Assembly: GCA_029961685.1 (NCBI GenBank)
Contig: JARWKL010000007.1
Coordinates: 1,632,708 to 1,696,707, forward strand
DNA from: Aristolochia californica
Taxonomy: Eukaryota; Streptophyta; Magnoliopsida; Piperales; Aristolochiaceae
Direction: 5' to 3'
Length of the DNA stretch: 64,000 bases
Shown: positions 1 to 13,000 of the stretch, piece by piece
Numbering within the stretch: position 1 is the stretch's first letter
Layout of the letters: each line of letters starts with the position of its first letter
The notes under the pieces: model-generated
What the model saw: only the letters and a program-made list of their open reading frames with translations
Told to the model about the DNA's origin: nothing
Databases searched by the model: none
Position numbers and translations under genes: made by a program

Positions 1-1112
1 AAAAAAAAAAAAAAAAAAAAAAGGATAAGGACATTCTAACATGATCTACCATGTTTTCCTCTCTCTCTCTCTCTCTCTCTCCAAAAGAAATCTTTCATGT
101 TTTCCTTTTTTTTCCTTTGAGATGGTCACAGCTTCCTCATGATAAGCCCCCAAATCAACAAACATTTTTGTGCTTTTCTCCCTCCCTTACTGTGACCCAG
201 ATCATCAGCTCTGACTGTCTGCAATATGCTCCATCAAAGAAAATTACTTGCAACATTAACATCAAAATACAAGCCTTATTTTCACCCTTTGGCACGTAAT
301 TCCTTTCTTCTATAACACACACCACCTGTCGAGCAACCTTAACATTAATGTCTAAGATCGTAGATTGAAACCTCAAATTAGTTCTTCTTTCCCTCACAGC
401 AAACGGCTCTTACATCTTGTCAGAGATATGAGTCTCTTCTTGGTTAATGGAACCAAACATGTCCAATAAAGACCTAATTCCTGCCTATTGATCTCAAGAA
501 ATTTGGAGTACAAAAACATTAACTGTTCAAGTTACGTACTAGTCAAGAAAGCCGCTCCAGAAAGTTGAAATTAAGAGAAAAAAGGGAATTATACTATCAC
601 GTCAGTTGTTAGAGAATGGAAAGACAACATTAAAACTTTCTTTGCAAAAGCACTACAAGCTCAGGAGGGCTTGGTCTCGGAAATGGGTTTATCTTCTTTT
701 GAGAAGGACGGTAATGGGCTTATTTTAAAGTAAAAGAATGCATAATGGAGAATCGAAGTATTACCTAAGATTTATTATTTTCGAAGAAAAAAGTAACTTA
801 AACTTTATCTGTTTACCTTGTTTACCTTTCTTTTGGTGAACGAATATAGCAAACACTTAAAAATTCTATTAAATTTAAGAGTAGATATTTTTTTCTCCTC
901 TGGGGAAGGAAAAGAGGAAAAAAATTCTCAAAAACCCAGAAGATCTATCAGACCAATTACCTAGAACGATGATACAGTTAAGTAGATATGGTTTGAACAA
1001 GCAGCTCAAACATTATCGCCGCATAATGCACATTAGAATCAAGCAAATTAAGATCATAAAAGAAGAGAAAAAGAGACAAAAGAGAACCCTAGAGAACAAT
1101 TGCAATTCTTAC
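1..1112 (-). other. Intron 1 (partial) of the WBP11/ELF5-like gene
   Basis: This stretch follows the splice donor of the exon at 1113-1193 on the minus strand and runs off the window. I see no second exon of the family in it. It contains a poly(A) run at 1-22, a CT microsatellite at about 58-82 and AT-rich sequence. The short ORFs here have no recognisable content. Confidence 0.6.
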
Positions 1113-1193
1113 CCTTTTCAACTCTTTCTTCCGAATCTCCTTCCGATAAGCATCGGTAGGGTTCATGACCTTCCCACCTTTGGTCGTCTTCAT
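1113..1193 (-). CDS. ELF5: WBP11/ELF5-like splicing factor, first coding exon (partial)
   Basis: This is a 27-codon exon on the minus strand, with ATG at 1193-1191. It encodes [19 protein letters not shown] followed by a basic IRKKELKR stretch. That is the highly conserved N-terminus of WW-domain-binding protein 11 (Wbp11 family), whose Arabidopsis member is EARLY FLOWERING 5. The exon ends in phase 0 at a good donor (AGG|GTAAGA). Family members are nuclear, proline-rich splicing-associated proteins; in Arabidopsis ELF5 affects flowering time. The next exon, expected to start with a basic NKKER-like stretch, is not found in the remaining 1.1 kb, so intron 1 continues past the left edge. The identification rests on 27 residues, but they are almost diagnostic. 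The gene diverges from the sequence to its right; its promoter and leader should lie between 1194 and about 1700. Confidence 0.8.
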
Positions 1194-1704
1194 CCTCACT
1201 GCTGTGACCCGTTTCCAAGTTCGATTAAGCTTCTGAGCGGAAACCAGCCAAACGAGCTCTCTCCTCCCCTATCAAACAGTGTTCTGTTGTTTCTAGTTTT
1301 GCAGACGGAACTCAGGAGGGGTGTTCTAATCGCAATAATTTAGTGGCTAATCGCAACAATTTAGTGGCAACGGATGGAATCAAAATATAATAAACGGCAA
1401 TTACTAATAAAATCAAAGATAAACCGAATTACCAAAAGGACTCTGGGCTTGTTCGCGCTTTTACAGCGGTTTTTTCTTGAAAGGTATTTTTCAATTTAGG
1501 TCATTCGCAACAATTCTACCCTTCACCAGTGGTTCACTTTTCATTCTATATAATCCCTTTCGTTCTTTCATCCTCCTTCCTATTGCCTTCTTCTTTTGTT
1601 TCCTTCTTCGTATATTTGCTTTTTTTCATTCTTTTTTAAATAAATTATTTATAAATATTTTTTTATTATTGCTTTAAGTATTCATTTCAAGAAACCCACC
1701 ATCT
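1194..1704. other. Upstream region of the WBP11/ELF5-like gene
   Basis: Gene-free spacer holding the presumed 5' leader and promoter of the minus-strand WBP11/ELF5-like gene. I see no confident TATA box or transcription start. The 66-aa plus-strand ORF at 1477-1677 is T-rich and looks fortuitous. Confidence 0.4.
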
Positions 1705-3337
1705 AGAGGTGGTACGTGGCTCGGTTTCGACTCAGTTTGATTCGAGTCATCTCGATCTCATAGCAAATTTGAGATCAGACTCGGGCTCGTTTAAGTAAAT
1801 GAACTAAGCGCAAGCGAACCGCGGTTCGATTTATAGGCTCGCAAGCCGGCTCGTTACTTAACAAACTATTTCGACAACCTTCCTTCATCTTCGATTTTCT
1901 GTCTTTGGGTTCAAGTTTGGGGAATCAGCGAATCAAGGATCCGAGGCTCGGCAAAATCATAGGAAAATTGGAAGAAAATCACTGATGATGATGTAAAGTT
2001 CCCTTAGCCGGATCTTTCCCAAGTCGAAGCAGAGAGAGAAGAGGTCTACAATATGCCCCATTAGGTAAATTTTTGCTTTTATTCTATTTCATCCTCTATT
2101 TCTACAATTTCTTCCTTAATCTCTTTGATATTCGTCATCAATCGATTTTCTGTCACCAATGAACAAATTACACACGTAAGCAAAGCCTGCTGAAAAGTTA
2201 CAAAACTGAAGGAAGCTCATTTGCCCTCTCTTTCCCCTTTCTCTCTCTTGACTAAAGGTGTTGTTAAGTTGAGGAGCCTAATTAATGCCTTATGCTGAAT
2301 CAGTACACGGATCGACCTTTGCAGTAAGGTCGTCGTGGAGGTTGGAAAGGGGGCGGGGAGCCCCTGAAAGGTCCACGATATATTGAATGTTGTTTCATTA
2401 AGGGCAGCTTGGGGATTTCACTCTTGTATTGTGGTTGCCCTAGTTTTTTTTTTTATATTTGGGGGCACCGCTATTAGGGTTTATCATTAGATGAGAATCA
2501 TCAATTACGTCTGAGAAAGGTTAGAGAAAAATACGAATGTGTGTGATTTCTCTTGTAAACTACTTCATTATAGTGAGATACTACAGCGATAGAACACGAG
2601 ACATAGTCTCACCTTGAGACTTGTGTTTTCGTGTTTGATTATTTCTTCTTATGCGATTATTATTGTTCTCGTTACTGTTGAATTATGACATCTAATTCCT
2701 AGCAGTGCTCGCGCCGAGCATGAAGTTGTTCTGGCTTTAGAGTTGAGACCAGAGGTGCTTGCTTGCTTGCAGACCTATTGGTAAGTGAACAAACCTGTGA
2801 ATTCTCGCAGCAAACGTTCTCGAAGTCTTTGGTCCAGTGAAAGCCTTCATTCAAAGAATAGGTATAAGCAGAACCTACTGAAAAGTAGATGATCATATGT
2901 GTTCTTTAGCTTCTGATAAAACCTAAGAAATAAGTTTCATATCAACAAACGAATTAAGAGATAATAAAATTTATCTACTATAACAAATATTTTGGGTGTT
3001 CTACTACAATTATTCCTTGTTCAAATAGATGAAGTAAAGCTAGAAACTCCAAAATATAGAAAGCTACTCGATATTGCAACTAACCATATGTAATTTTATA
3101 TATAGTTTATTTGACATGTATTATATGCAAAATTTTATATATAGTTTATTTGACATGTATTATATGCAAAAATTTATATATAGTTTATTTGACATGTATT
3201 TTATGCAAAATTTTATATATAGTTTATTGGGCTTGAGGTTGGGTTCGGCTCGAGCTCGAATTCGAAATATTTAAATCAAACCCAGCTTAAACATAGGCAT
3301 ATTCGAGTTCAGCTTGACTCAAAACCACCCTTACCAC
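1705..3337. mobile_element. CTCG-rich element with inverted-repeat-like ends (copy 1)
   Basis: The left end (GGTGGTACGTGGCTCGGTTT) and the reverse complement of the right end (from about 3337) align imperfectly over about 40 bp, sharing GGTGGTA, GGTTT, a GA(C/G)TCA core and CTCGA. The ends are rich in ggctcg/gagctcga motifs, and a 39-bp tandem repeat sits just inside the right end. No transposase is encoded. The structure fits a non-autonomous DNA transposon, perhaps hAT-like, but I could not find a clean target-site duplication. A second copy of the family lies at about 53.2-55.0 kb. Confidence 0.4.
3092..3229. repeat. 39-bp tandem repeat, about 3.5 copies
   Basis: Units start near 3092, 3131, 3170 and 3209. 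Each carries ATTTTATATATAGTTTATTT followed by GACATGTATT and ATGCAAA. Copies differ by only one or two bases. A diverged single unit recurs at about 54.43 and 54.71 kb next to similar CTCG-rich sequence, tying the two elements into one family. Confidence 0.85.
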
Positions 3338-3639
3338 CATACAAACAGATCGTTTGCCCAAACAAAACAAAAAAGAATCATGTTTACAAGAGAAAAAAGT
3401 AAACCAACCCAGAAAAAAGTAAGAAGAGTAAAATGGGTAAAAAAAATTATTAAATGAAGTGTCAAAGGCTAAAGGAGTGAGCATATATTGAAAAAGGAGC
3501 AAAAGATATTGTCCCTATTCATGGATTTGAAGCCATCAAGGAGCAAGATCCAAATCCTAAGAAGAATGAAAATAAATAAGGATTTGAACCCCAAGTGTTA
3601 GGAGTCAAAGCCTTAAGGCAAGCAGAAAAAGAAAAGGAG

Positions 3640-5190
3640 CCAAACCCTAGTTACAAAAACTTTTGGAATTAAAAGTGGATTCAACTTTGGTACTGAGGAA
3701 GAAGGACACTATAGCAGTTGAACCCATGGGTGGATTCAAATCCATTTGGGTATAAATTGTTTGACCAATTGTATAATCATGTTGATCTCCATTATTTTGA
3801 TGATAACAAAATGGATAGTTTGAAAGTATGCTACTAACGATGTTATCGTTGTATTTTAGACACATGCCTTCCAGCACAAATATTATGAAGTTTATGGCAA
3901 AAACTTAAGACAAAAGAACAATCGATCAAGTTGCCAAGTTAAGACCTGAAGAAAAAAACACATTGAAGATTGTTGCTATTGAGAAAAACTTACACGAAAA
4001 ATAAGAACGAAGACTTAAAAACTAGAGTCAAAGTCAAATAGAAAATCTCAAAAACTCTAGCTATGTAAAGTAGATAATAGTCAAACTTCTATTCTTAAAC
4101 ACATTTATGTTATGGAGCTTTACCGCATGAAACATTTCAAAACCATGATTTAATTGAACACGTATAAATGTTTTACAGTAGTAAATCCCTTACATTAGCC
4201 TATATCATGTTTATATGTCAAAATAGTACATAAGCTTATGGTGTGATCGATCAACCTACATGGCCTAGATTGATCATCTAGAATATAGTTTGGCATGACT
4301 TATAAAGCATGATGGATCATTGATTCAAACATGATGGATCATTGATTCAAGCATGCTTGATCATACAAAATATTGTTAGGAAAATGTTATAAAGCATGAG
4401 CAATCATCTTTTGTTCCATAGTCAATCATATAGAACTCTAGATAGACAATTTTATAAAGCATGATCGATCAATTGAATTGAGTTCATCGACACGACAAAA
4501 AAATTGACTTCTGCCAACAAAAAATTCACTAGCATAAATACAAAATTCATTGGCAAAACTTCTATCAACGAAAAATTCTCTAACAACTTTTGCTAGATAG
4601 TTTCCATTACAAAGACTTCTGCTAGTGAAATTAGAAATTTGTTGGGACAGATTTCTAATTTCACTAACAGAGATCTCTCTTAGTGAACTTTCCAACAAAT
4701 TTGGAATTTCGATCAAAATGCCACTTATTAATCGATGGTATGATCAATCAATATATTTCCGTTAGGTCTGACATTTTAAGTTGATCGATGAATATACATG
4801 GTATGATCGATGAATACACATGGTATGATTGATCAATCAGAATTCTAACTGGTAGTGCATAACAAGTATAATCGATCAATGATATGTTATGATTGATCAT
4901 GTTTTAATGTCCCCAGTTGGCAAAGTTTTGTATGATCAACCAGTCTTGTGGGTTGATCAATCAATTAACATGAATTTGCTTTGCCTGGACATTATTGATC
5001 GATATGTTCAATTGGGTTTATTGATCATGCGTTATACCACAGTTTGGCTATGTTTTGGATGATTGATCATGCTTTATATTTCTAACATGTGCACTTATGG
5101 CTTATCGATCATTGGCAGATGTTCATTGATCATTCCAGTGTCAGTTCACTATGTGAATATTTGGTCTTATTCTAAACTCTCCCTTTTAAA
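3640..5190 (+). repeat. LTR-like repeat with GATCGATCA-type palindromic motifs
   Basis: The segment contains a TTTTGATGATAACAAAAT block at about 3795, of a type common near the start of plant retroelement LTRs. About twenty GATC-centred motifs (TGATCGATCA, TTGATCATGC, GGATCATTGATTC) follow between 4240 and 5130. The same motif family returns in opposite orientation at 57.2-58.2 kb. No coding capacity. I read it as a degraded LTR or LTR-proximal fragment; the right border is not defined. Confidence 0.45.
4623..4666. repeat. Perfect 16-bp inverted repeat (hairpin)
   Basis: Arms 4623-4638 (TAGTGAAATTAGAAAT) and 4651-4666 are exact reverse complements around a 12-base loop. It lies inside the GATC-rich repeat. 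There is no T-run after it and no gene before it, so it is not a terminator. Confidence 0.8.
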
Positions 5191-7001
5191 CTCTATTTAT
5201 AGATGTTAAAAATACCAATATTTTAATCATACCTACCCTAGTAAAAATAAAGAAGAGACAAAAAATATAAACTAATTACATTAATAACACCAATATATTC
5301 ATATTTTCTAACACATTTTATTTTTACAAGAAGTCCATATTTTTATAGAAGAGCATCTTTTATCTCCAAATTGTCTCAGATCACTTAAAAGGATCCCTCC
5401 CGTAGGTGACTACTTAAAAGGAAATTTTAGTGCATCTATCTTAACCTGCTATTTTGGGTGTTATTGATTAGAAAAAACCGACGGCCCAGCATGTTTACCT
5501 AACTCCAGGAGTAGATATCATTGCTAGAAACAGTGATGGACAAGCCCTTCATTACATGGAACCCTCTTAAAGCAAATCATCACCGCGCTGAGCTTCATGC
5601 TTTACATTCATGTTTAAAAACTCAAACATGTACACTTCTCAGACTTCGGAGCGTTCCCTGAAAACAAATAAACAAAGCAAACTCGACAAACAAATTTCCT
5701 CGTGTTTGTAAGTGAGCAAAGGCCGAGTTTTGGATCACCTAATGCTATTGATTCTGTTCAGGGTGTAACCTGTTTTGTAAATATGTACTCTCGTGTTTAT
5801 AAAGTGCCAGAAAGTCCGAAAGGGGCACTTCTAAAAAATGGTTAATCTGAACAAATATCCACACCAGCCAAATTTACCTGTAGCTGCAGTTATGATTATC
5901 TCCCGCATTCATGGCCACCTCCCCTTTCAGAAACAGGTTAAAATACAAATAGTTGGGTAGACCAGTTTTTCTCTTTCTTCTGGATAAACTCGTTCAACCT
6001 TTCCAATGAAGCATAAAGACCAAAAGCTTTTAAAAGCCATTTTTTCATATATCATCTATAAGACAGGCGTAGCAAAATACAAGAAGCCTGAAAGGGGCGT
6101 CGGGGAAGAATATACAGGGAGCAAGATCTGCTCCTCCCCAGTTCGATGGGCTGATCTTCATCCATCAGATTACCTCAAACAGCTGACCAAGTCCAACTGG
6201 AGACCTGCCAAAAGGATGGAAAAAGAAAAGGAGTACATAATCACGGGGCAGTAATAGAATATATGTAGTGATGCAATTGAAAACATTAGCTACCATGATG
6301 ACAAAACACTTCATTCAAAGATTACTGGACCAGCACTAAATCAGATAGTGGCATCAACAACTGCATCCTGAGACACTAATTCAAAACTATGAAGATTTCA
6401 GGTCTTATTTCTATTTTTGTGCAAAGTAGAGGAGTATATACCAATAAAAGAAATGCAATAATGAAATGAGATTGGCTAATCTCCAGTTCTCCTGAGGAAG
6501 AAAAAGATAGAGAAAAACATACATACAACAGATTATTGAGGTTGAAAGTATTAGCATGGCAAAGCCCACAATGACCATAGTCAAAACAACTTTAGATGAA
6601 AAGTTTGAGTAGTTAAAAGCTTCAATGGCTAATTAGAAGTTTTGAAGTTCTGAAAACACCTCTATAAGCTACTCCCAGTTGTCTAAAAGATCAATGGCTA
6701 AGCAACAATTTGAAGGAAATTTGTCTTATGGCCAATTTCAGAAAGCCAATGCACGCCAATGAAGTGCTTCATATGGCCAATGCACGATAGATATCAAATT
6801 TCTGGACTCGATACTGATAAGGCAGCTTTTGCTTCAAGATTTTCATTGAAAATGAAAAGAAATGTGATATTAGATCAACAATACTAATTTCCAACAGACG
6901 AATGCTATTCTCATTCCATAAACTGCAACAAACTTATTGGTAAAAATAGCCCCTCATATACAGCATAAAACACCAAAAATGCCTCGTATGTACCCTTCCT
7001 G
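5191..7001. other. Gene-free spacer, including the CCR4 3' flank
   Basis: The right end must contain the 3' UTR of the minus-strand CCR4 gene, whose stop is at 7002-7004, but I cannot place the poly(A) site. The plus-strand ORF at 6006-6254 resembles nothing known to me and is probably chance. Otherwise I see nothing in this stretch. Confidence 0.4.
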
Positions 7002-10000
7002 TTAACGTCTTGTTCTTGGCTTGCACCGAAACTCTGCCAGAAGAGCAGTATGATCCGACGACCACTCTGGAGATGGAAGTGCAGTATCTTTGCGCAAGCT
7101 ATCTTCATCCAAGAGCTCTAGCAATGACTCCACAGTCAATGAATCCGCTGGATCAACAGCTCAAACATACAACACATCAATACATTCCAACAACAAGCAA
7201 AAGGCTTTAAAACAACAATTAAAGAGACAAAAGCACTGGGAAGGGAATATTCCCTGTGAAGAATCTTTACCAGTGTAAAAGATGTAGTCTAAAGTTCCAA
7301 TAAAATCTCGTGTGCAGTGTGTAAATAATGGTTCATTAGTCGTGGTGTCCATTCTCCTCCGTTGTTGCTCCAAACTAATTCCACCTCCAACAGTCCTTGC
7401 AAAGGATGAGTAAGCACTAACCTGTAATTTGTTTAAAAGAATCATGTAATGATTGTGGAAAACAATCAAAAGATTCAAGGAAAAAGAATTCTGTATTTCT
7501 TTATTACCAGTGGAAGCTGATGCATCAACTTGCTTGGAGGACGTAAAATACCTAGTGGGTCCACTGCCAAGTCTGAATGCATTTGATCAACCTTGCCCAT
7601 TGCAAGAAGTGCATGAGGGGCACTGAACAATTCCAATTCACTCAGCATAAAGAAGAGATCATTTAACAAAATGAAGTATTAGAACAAAAGGAAAAATGAT
7701 GCATACCTTCCAGGAACTGAATTAAAATCCCCACATACCAACATGGGAATGTCCGCACTAGCAGCTATTTTCTCTAATCCTTTTAAAAGAGTATGTACCT
7801 AAAAAAAGGACTTCACAATAATAGATATGACACTAAAATTATTGAGGCAAGCAGAAGAAAAATGCTAAGATGAGAACCTGCCAGAGCTTAACATCCTTCA
7901 AATCATGGTGGACATTTACATGTGTGTTTGCCTGCAAAAAGAGTATCACAAGAAACATGTTGTCATGCAGTCATTTCAAGACAGTTCACATGGAGTGCTG
8001 CACGCAACATTTATGAACATAAAGGTGCATTTTTCACAGAACCTAGAATAACTCAATAAACCAATGCCACAACATTTTTAAAAAATGAAACCAGTAACTG
8101 CCATGTAGAAGGAAATAGACAGTTTCAAATTGTAAAGAGCATAACTACTGGAAATTCAAAAACTTTAAAATGATTAATCCAACATAGCACAAATATTGTA
8201 GATTTTTTATCAAATAGTTAATCATAAACACATCCCAATACCCCACAACTCTGTGAGACTCAAACTGAAGATTTCAATTAACAAACATTACACGTGACCA
8301 TTGAACCAAATATTCGATCTTCAAGTGTTGTGAAATTACACATCTTTCCTCATCAGTCAAACTCTTAAGTAGCAATGCAGATTCAGTCTCTGCTAATATG
8401 GGGGCTTTCCAGCCTGTGGTCTTGCATGAAGTCTTACCAGGGTTTGGGGTCTGCTGTGTATGTAATCAACATCTCCCCCTCCCTCACAGATAAAATGATG
8501 TACAGGTGAAAAAATACACTTACTAAAAAAGTAAGAAATTACATCTATAATTAAGCCTATAGCCCACCAGTTTAAAATAGGAAAATGTACCTGACATGGA
8601 GCCCAATTAAATCCCGCCTTTACTGCAAACCCACTTTTTAACAGGGTTATTCATGTCTTAACATGGACTTAGATAATAGGCTCCACATTAAAGCGTCATC
8701 CTTAACTGTCATGGTCTGGTCATACATATGATTTTCGACCACTTAACACACCACAAAAAAAAGCAGTCCAGGTCAACAAATGGACTTACTGGTTTTATAT
8801 GAGACTGATCGAGTAGGTCCAGATGCACAGTCACATACTAGACAAGTAGCCCCAAAAGCCAATGGTATGAAAGGGAATGACTTTCTCATCCGTTTTCTTT
8901 TCCCTATGTCCTAGTTAGGGTGTACATGTGCCAACAGGCAACCATAGTAAAGAATGGCTCAAGGAAAATTACGTTTGACCAAAATTTTCTGGTATTTATA
9001 CTGCTTTTGGGAGATGGAAAAATTTTCAGCTTGATTTCTCTAGCCCTTCTGTTAAGTTGGGTCCAAGGCCCATCCCAAAATAACTAACCAACTTAAGAAG
9101 TTTTTTTCCCAACTAATAAACTCAAGATCTTTGTACTCACTAATCCATGTGGGACTATCCCTTAACAGTCCCCCTCACGTGTAGGCCCTCTTTTGTGGCT
9201 CTACAAGTGGATAATTTAGGTGTAGGCCCTCTTTTGTGGCTCTACAGATGGATAATTTTAGGTGTAGGCCCTCTTTTGTGGCTCTACAAGTGGATAATTT
9301 AGGTGTAAGCTCACATATGAATACCTACTCTGATACCATGTTAAATTGGATCCAAGGCCCATCCCAAAATGACTAACCAACTTAGGAAACCTCTTTCCCA
9401 ACTAATAAACTCAAGATCTTTGTACTTACTAATCTATGTGGGACTACTCCTTAACACATTCCAAATCTTTAAAATGAATAGGAAATGAATTTCCATTGTT
9501 CAATAAGAAAGCATGGGAAAAATAAACTAAGAAGCATTCATGTAGTCCTCAACCACTCACCTTTTACCTCCACCTTTTTTTTGTTTCCAGTGTAGGCACA
9601 AACACTACAATTGATTTTCCTATTGTTTCCTATGGTGGCACAAACACAAAAAAATCGGGCAAAGAAATTTTGCCAATAGGAAAAAATTCCAAAGATAATT
9701 TAAGCAAAAGAAAAATAATCTATCTATCGTTTTGTCACTAAGGCGGCACAAATGAACCCCTAGAGTAAACAACAGACATAGATAGCAATGAGTTGAATGT
9801 CATGAAATTTCGAAGAAAAAAAAAGGGAGTGTCTCATTATTAATGAGCCTCCCCATTTTTCTTGGGGGTGGAAGGGGTAACTTTCCGAATAAAGACCCAT
9901 ACAAGAACAAGAAAGAGATAAAGAGCAAAGGAGAAGGAGGAAACAAAACTAAATGGAAGATGACAGATTGAGGGACCAAAAGTACAGTATTTATCTATCA

Positions 10001-13000
10001 AGAGTTTCATACAAATCCTCGATCTTGCAACTAACCAATGAAAGAGATGACCAAGAAGTAATAATATCAGCATACATTCTTCAAAAATTCATATCACTTA
10101 ACAAAGACAATGGAACATACACTCAAATGGCTACACTGCAAACATAACAGTAGAGAGAGAACTAATATTAATCTAAAAATGACACAAGTAATCCTAGTGT
10201 CTTCATTTATCAAACAGCCAATTTGCTAACACGGTCTTCATTTATCCTGTGAAACAGATTTTTGTCACCAAAAAAAAAGTTTTAATCAGAGATTTAAGAG
10301 CAAGAACACCATGTAGAGATTCAAAACCTTATCCCACTTTACATTTAATGCTTTCGAGCTCTTTTCCAAGCATTTCTCATCAATTCTTTCATGTCAATTC
10401 TTTCCAAGTGTTAGATAAACTGCATAACCACTTACAACCATGTCTAAATATGAAAGATTTTTCTTCTAGATAAGTTGGAAAAGGATTGTCCTATTTTCAG
10501 AGGAAGAATGTGTTGGACATGTTGAAGGAGTATGGATTATTAGGTGCTCGTTTTGTAGAGACATCCAAGGAAGTCAGTCATGGCATTTATGATGATCGAT
10601 GCCCTGAACTTAGGGACACGACCCAATATAGACATCTAGTTGGGAAGTTACTTTATGCTACTGTTACAAGGCTAAATATTGCCTTTGCACTAGGAGTGAT
10701 AAGTTGATTCATGGAGTTCCCACGCAAAATACATTTAGAGGCTGCCATAGAATTTTGATGTATCTAAAAAGAACTCCAGGAAAGATGTTGTGGTACAAGC
10801 CTCACGCAAAGTTGATGTTATGAATGATTACACTGGATCTAACTCAGATTAGAAGGCCTACAACTAAAGATTGTTGTTTTATTGAAGGTAATTTAGTTAG
10901 TTGGAAGAGTAAGAAACAGTGCAATAGCTAGATCAAGTGCAGAAGTCAAGTTTGGAGACATGGCACATACAGTAAGAGAATTCTTGTAGGTAAAATTAGT
11001 TCTTGTTGAGATGGAGCTTCAAGTCCACAAGCCTATGGTCATGAAATGTAATAATGGCTATACTTATCGCTTATAATTTGGTATTCCATGAGGACAAAAC
11101 ACTGAAGTTGATTGTCATTTCATTCGAGATGTCGTCGTGTAAGGGAAAATAGTTACACCTTATGTAAAACTGGGAGACATTTACTCTAGCCCTTGGGAAA
11201 CATGAGCATATGATATTTTATAACAAGTTGGGACTATTTATGCACCAGCTTGAGGGAAAGTGTTAAAAAATGTGATTAGGGGTATTTTGATAATTCTGCC
11301 CCAGTGCTATCTACCTCAATGGCCAGATAGCAATAAAGAAAGCTAGTCTATAAATCTAGCCTATTTTCTTTTTATTTTATGACTTTACATTTACTGTATT
11401 ATGGGCACATGTATTAGGGGCATCCTTGTCATTTCTCACCATTTTTCACTTAAATGATATAAATACTGTCAGGGGTCCCCCATACAGGACCCTTCTTGCA
11501 CGTTTTGTCAAACTAATCCAGAAACTGCCACCCATGTCCTCCTCCATTGCCATTTTGCACAAACAGTTTGGTCCAACCTTCTAAACAAAATCGGAATTGA
11601 TTATTGTGTGCCCCAAAGTTTACCTTCAATGATCCTCTCCATCACAAACACTCATCTCCCAAAACTTGGAAAATTGCTAATCTCCAATTGTGTGGGCCAC
11701 ATCTCTTGGGCCCTCTGGAAAGAAAGAAACAATCGAAAATTTCAATTCAAATCCTCCCCCAATGAGGTAATTGTTGACAATATTGTTAGTCAGGTCTCTG
11801 CTTAGCTATTGACCCAGAAGGAATTTACCCATCTCAGTAATTCTGACTTTAAAGGTAATTGGAGGTTGATCGCCGAGATGACTGCCCCCCCCCCCCCCCC
11901 CCCCCCAAACTATCGGGCCACTACAAGCTGAATTTTGATGGTAGTATCATTGGCTGCCCAAGTCCAACTGGTTTCGGAGGAGTTATTCATGATGATAAAA
12001 ACCATCTTCTCTACACTTTTGTAGGGCCTTTGGGGATCTCTGATTCTAACACTACATAACTCAACGGATTACTTCAAGGACTCATAGTCTTCCAAGAACA
12101 GCTCGTTGGACCCCTCATCATTGAAGGGGACTCTAAGGTTGTCATCGATTGGTGTGCAAAAAGAATTCGCCCTCCCTGGAGACATTGGGACATTTATTTC
12201 GAAATTTGTAACATAATTTGTCGTCTAAATTGTACATTTACTCTCCCCTAGATCTGCCAATCATTTGGCAGACTTACACGCCAAACGGGGATCTTCCCTC
12301 CAACACCTTGTTGTGGAGGTCGGCCCACCCCAATAGGTTGTATTTTTCTCTCTGATTTATTAAATATTCACACACTTTCCTTCAAAAAAAATATTGTTAG
12401 GGGTCAAATTTAACCTCTAATGAGAGCAACCTCCCTCATGCTGCTTTTTCATCTTCTTCTACGTTTCTTTTTATCTTTATTCTCCTTTATTACTCAAAAA
12501 ATACTATGATACCCTACATTCTTAGTCCAAAAGTGACTTTGAAGTGCTTCCTTATAACCTAGATACCCTGCAAGTAACTGCCAAAAAATGACAATATTAT
12601 CAATGAACAGTATCAAAACGACAACATGTGTGTCCCTCTAAAGAAAAAATACTAAATGGTCAGAATGACTGACACAAAAATCCAAACAACATCACTACTT
12701 TGCTGAACTTATCAAACAAAATTATAGGGCTTTATTTTAAGCTACAGATAACCTTCTTCAACCTTGAATACTTTCTCAGTCTCCCCCTAACCAACAGACT
12801 CAAGAGGTTGATCCATGTATACCTCCTCTTCGAAAGTATCAAATAAAAGGACATTTTTCATCTAAGTAACAAGAGGCACACTAACATTAATTAAGATTTT
12901 AACATAACTCAATCTAGCTACTGGAGAGAAGTCTCAAAATAACCTACTCCATAGGTTTTGGGTATATACCCCTAGCAACTAACCTGGCTTTATATCCCTC

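Noticed and set aside
155..397. 80-aa minus-strand ORF as a possible second exon of the WBP11/ELF5-like gene
   Set aside because: It lacks the basic NKKER-type sequence expected after exon 1 and has no matching acceptor phase.
6006..6254. 82-aa plus-strand ORF upstream of the CCR4 3' end
   Set aside because: No recognisable motif, no splice context, and in the 3' flank of the opposite-strand gene; length is compatible with chance.
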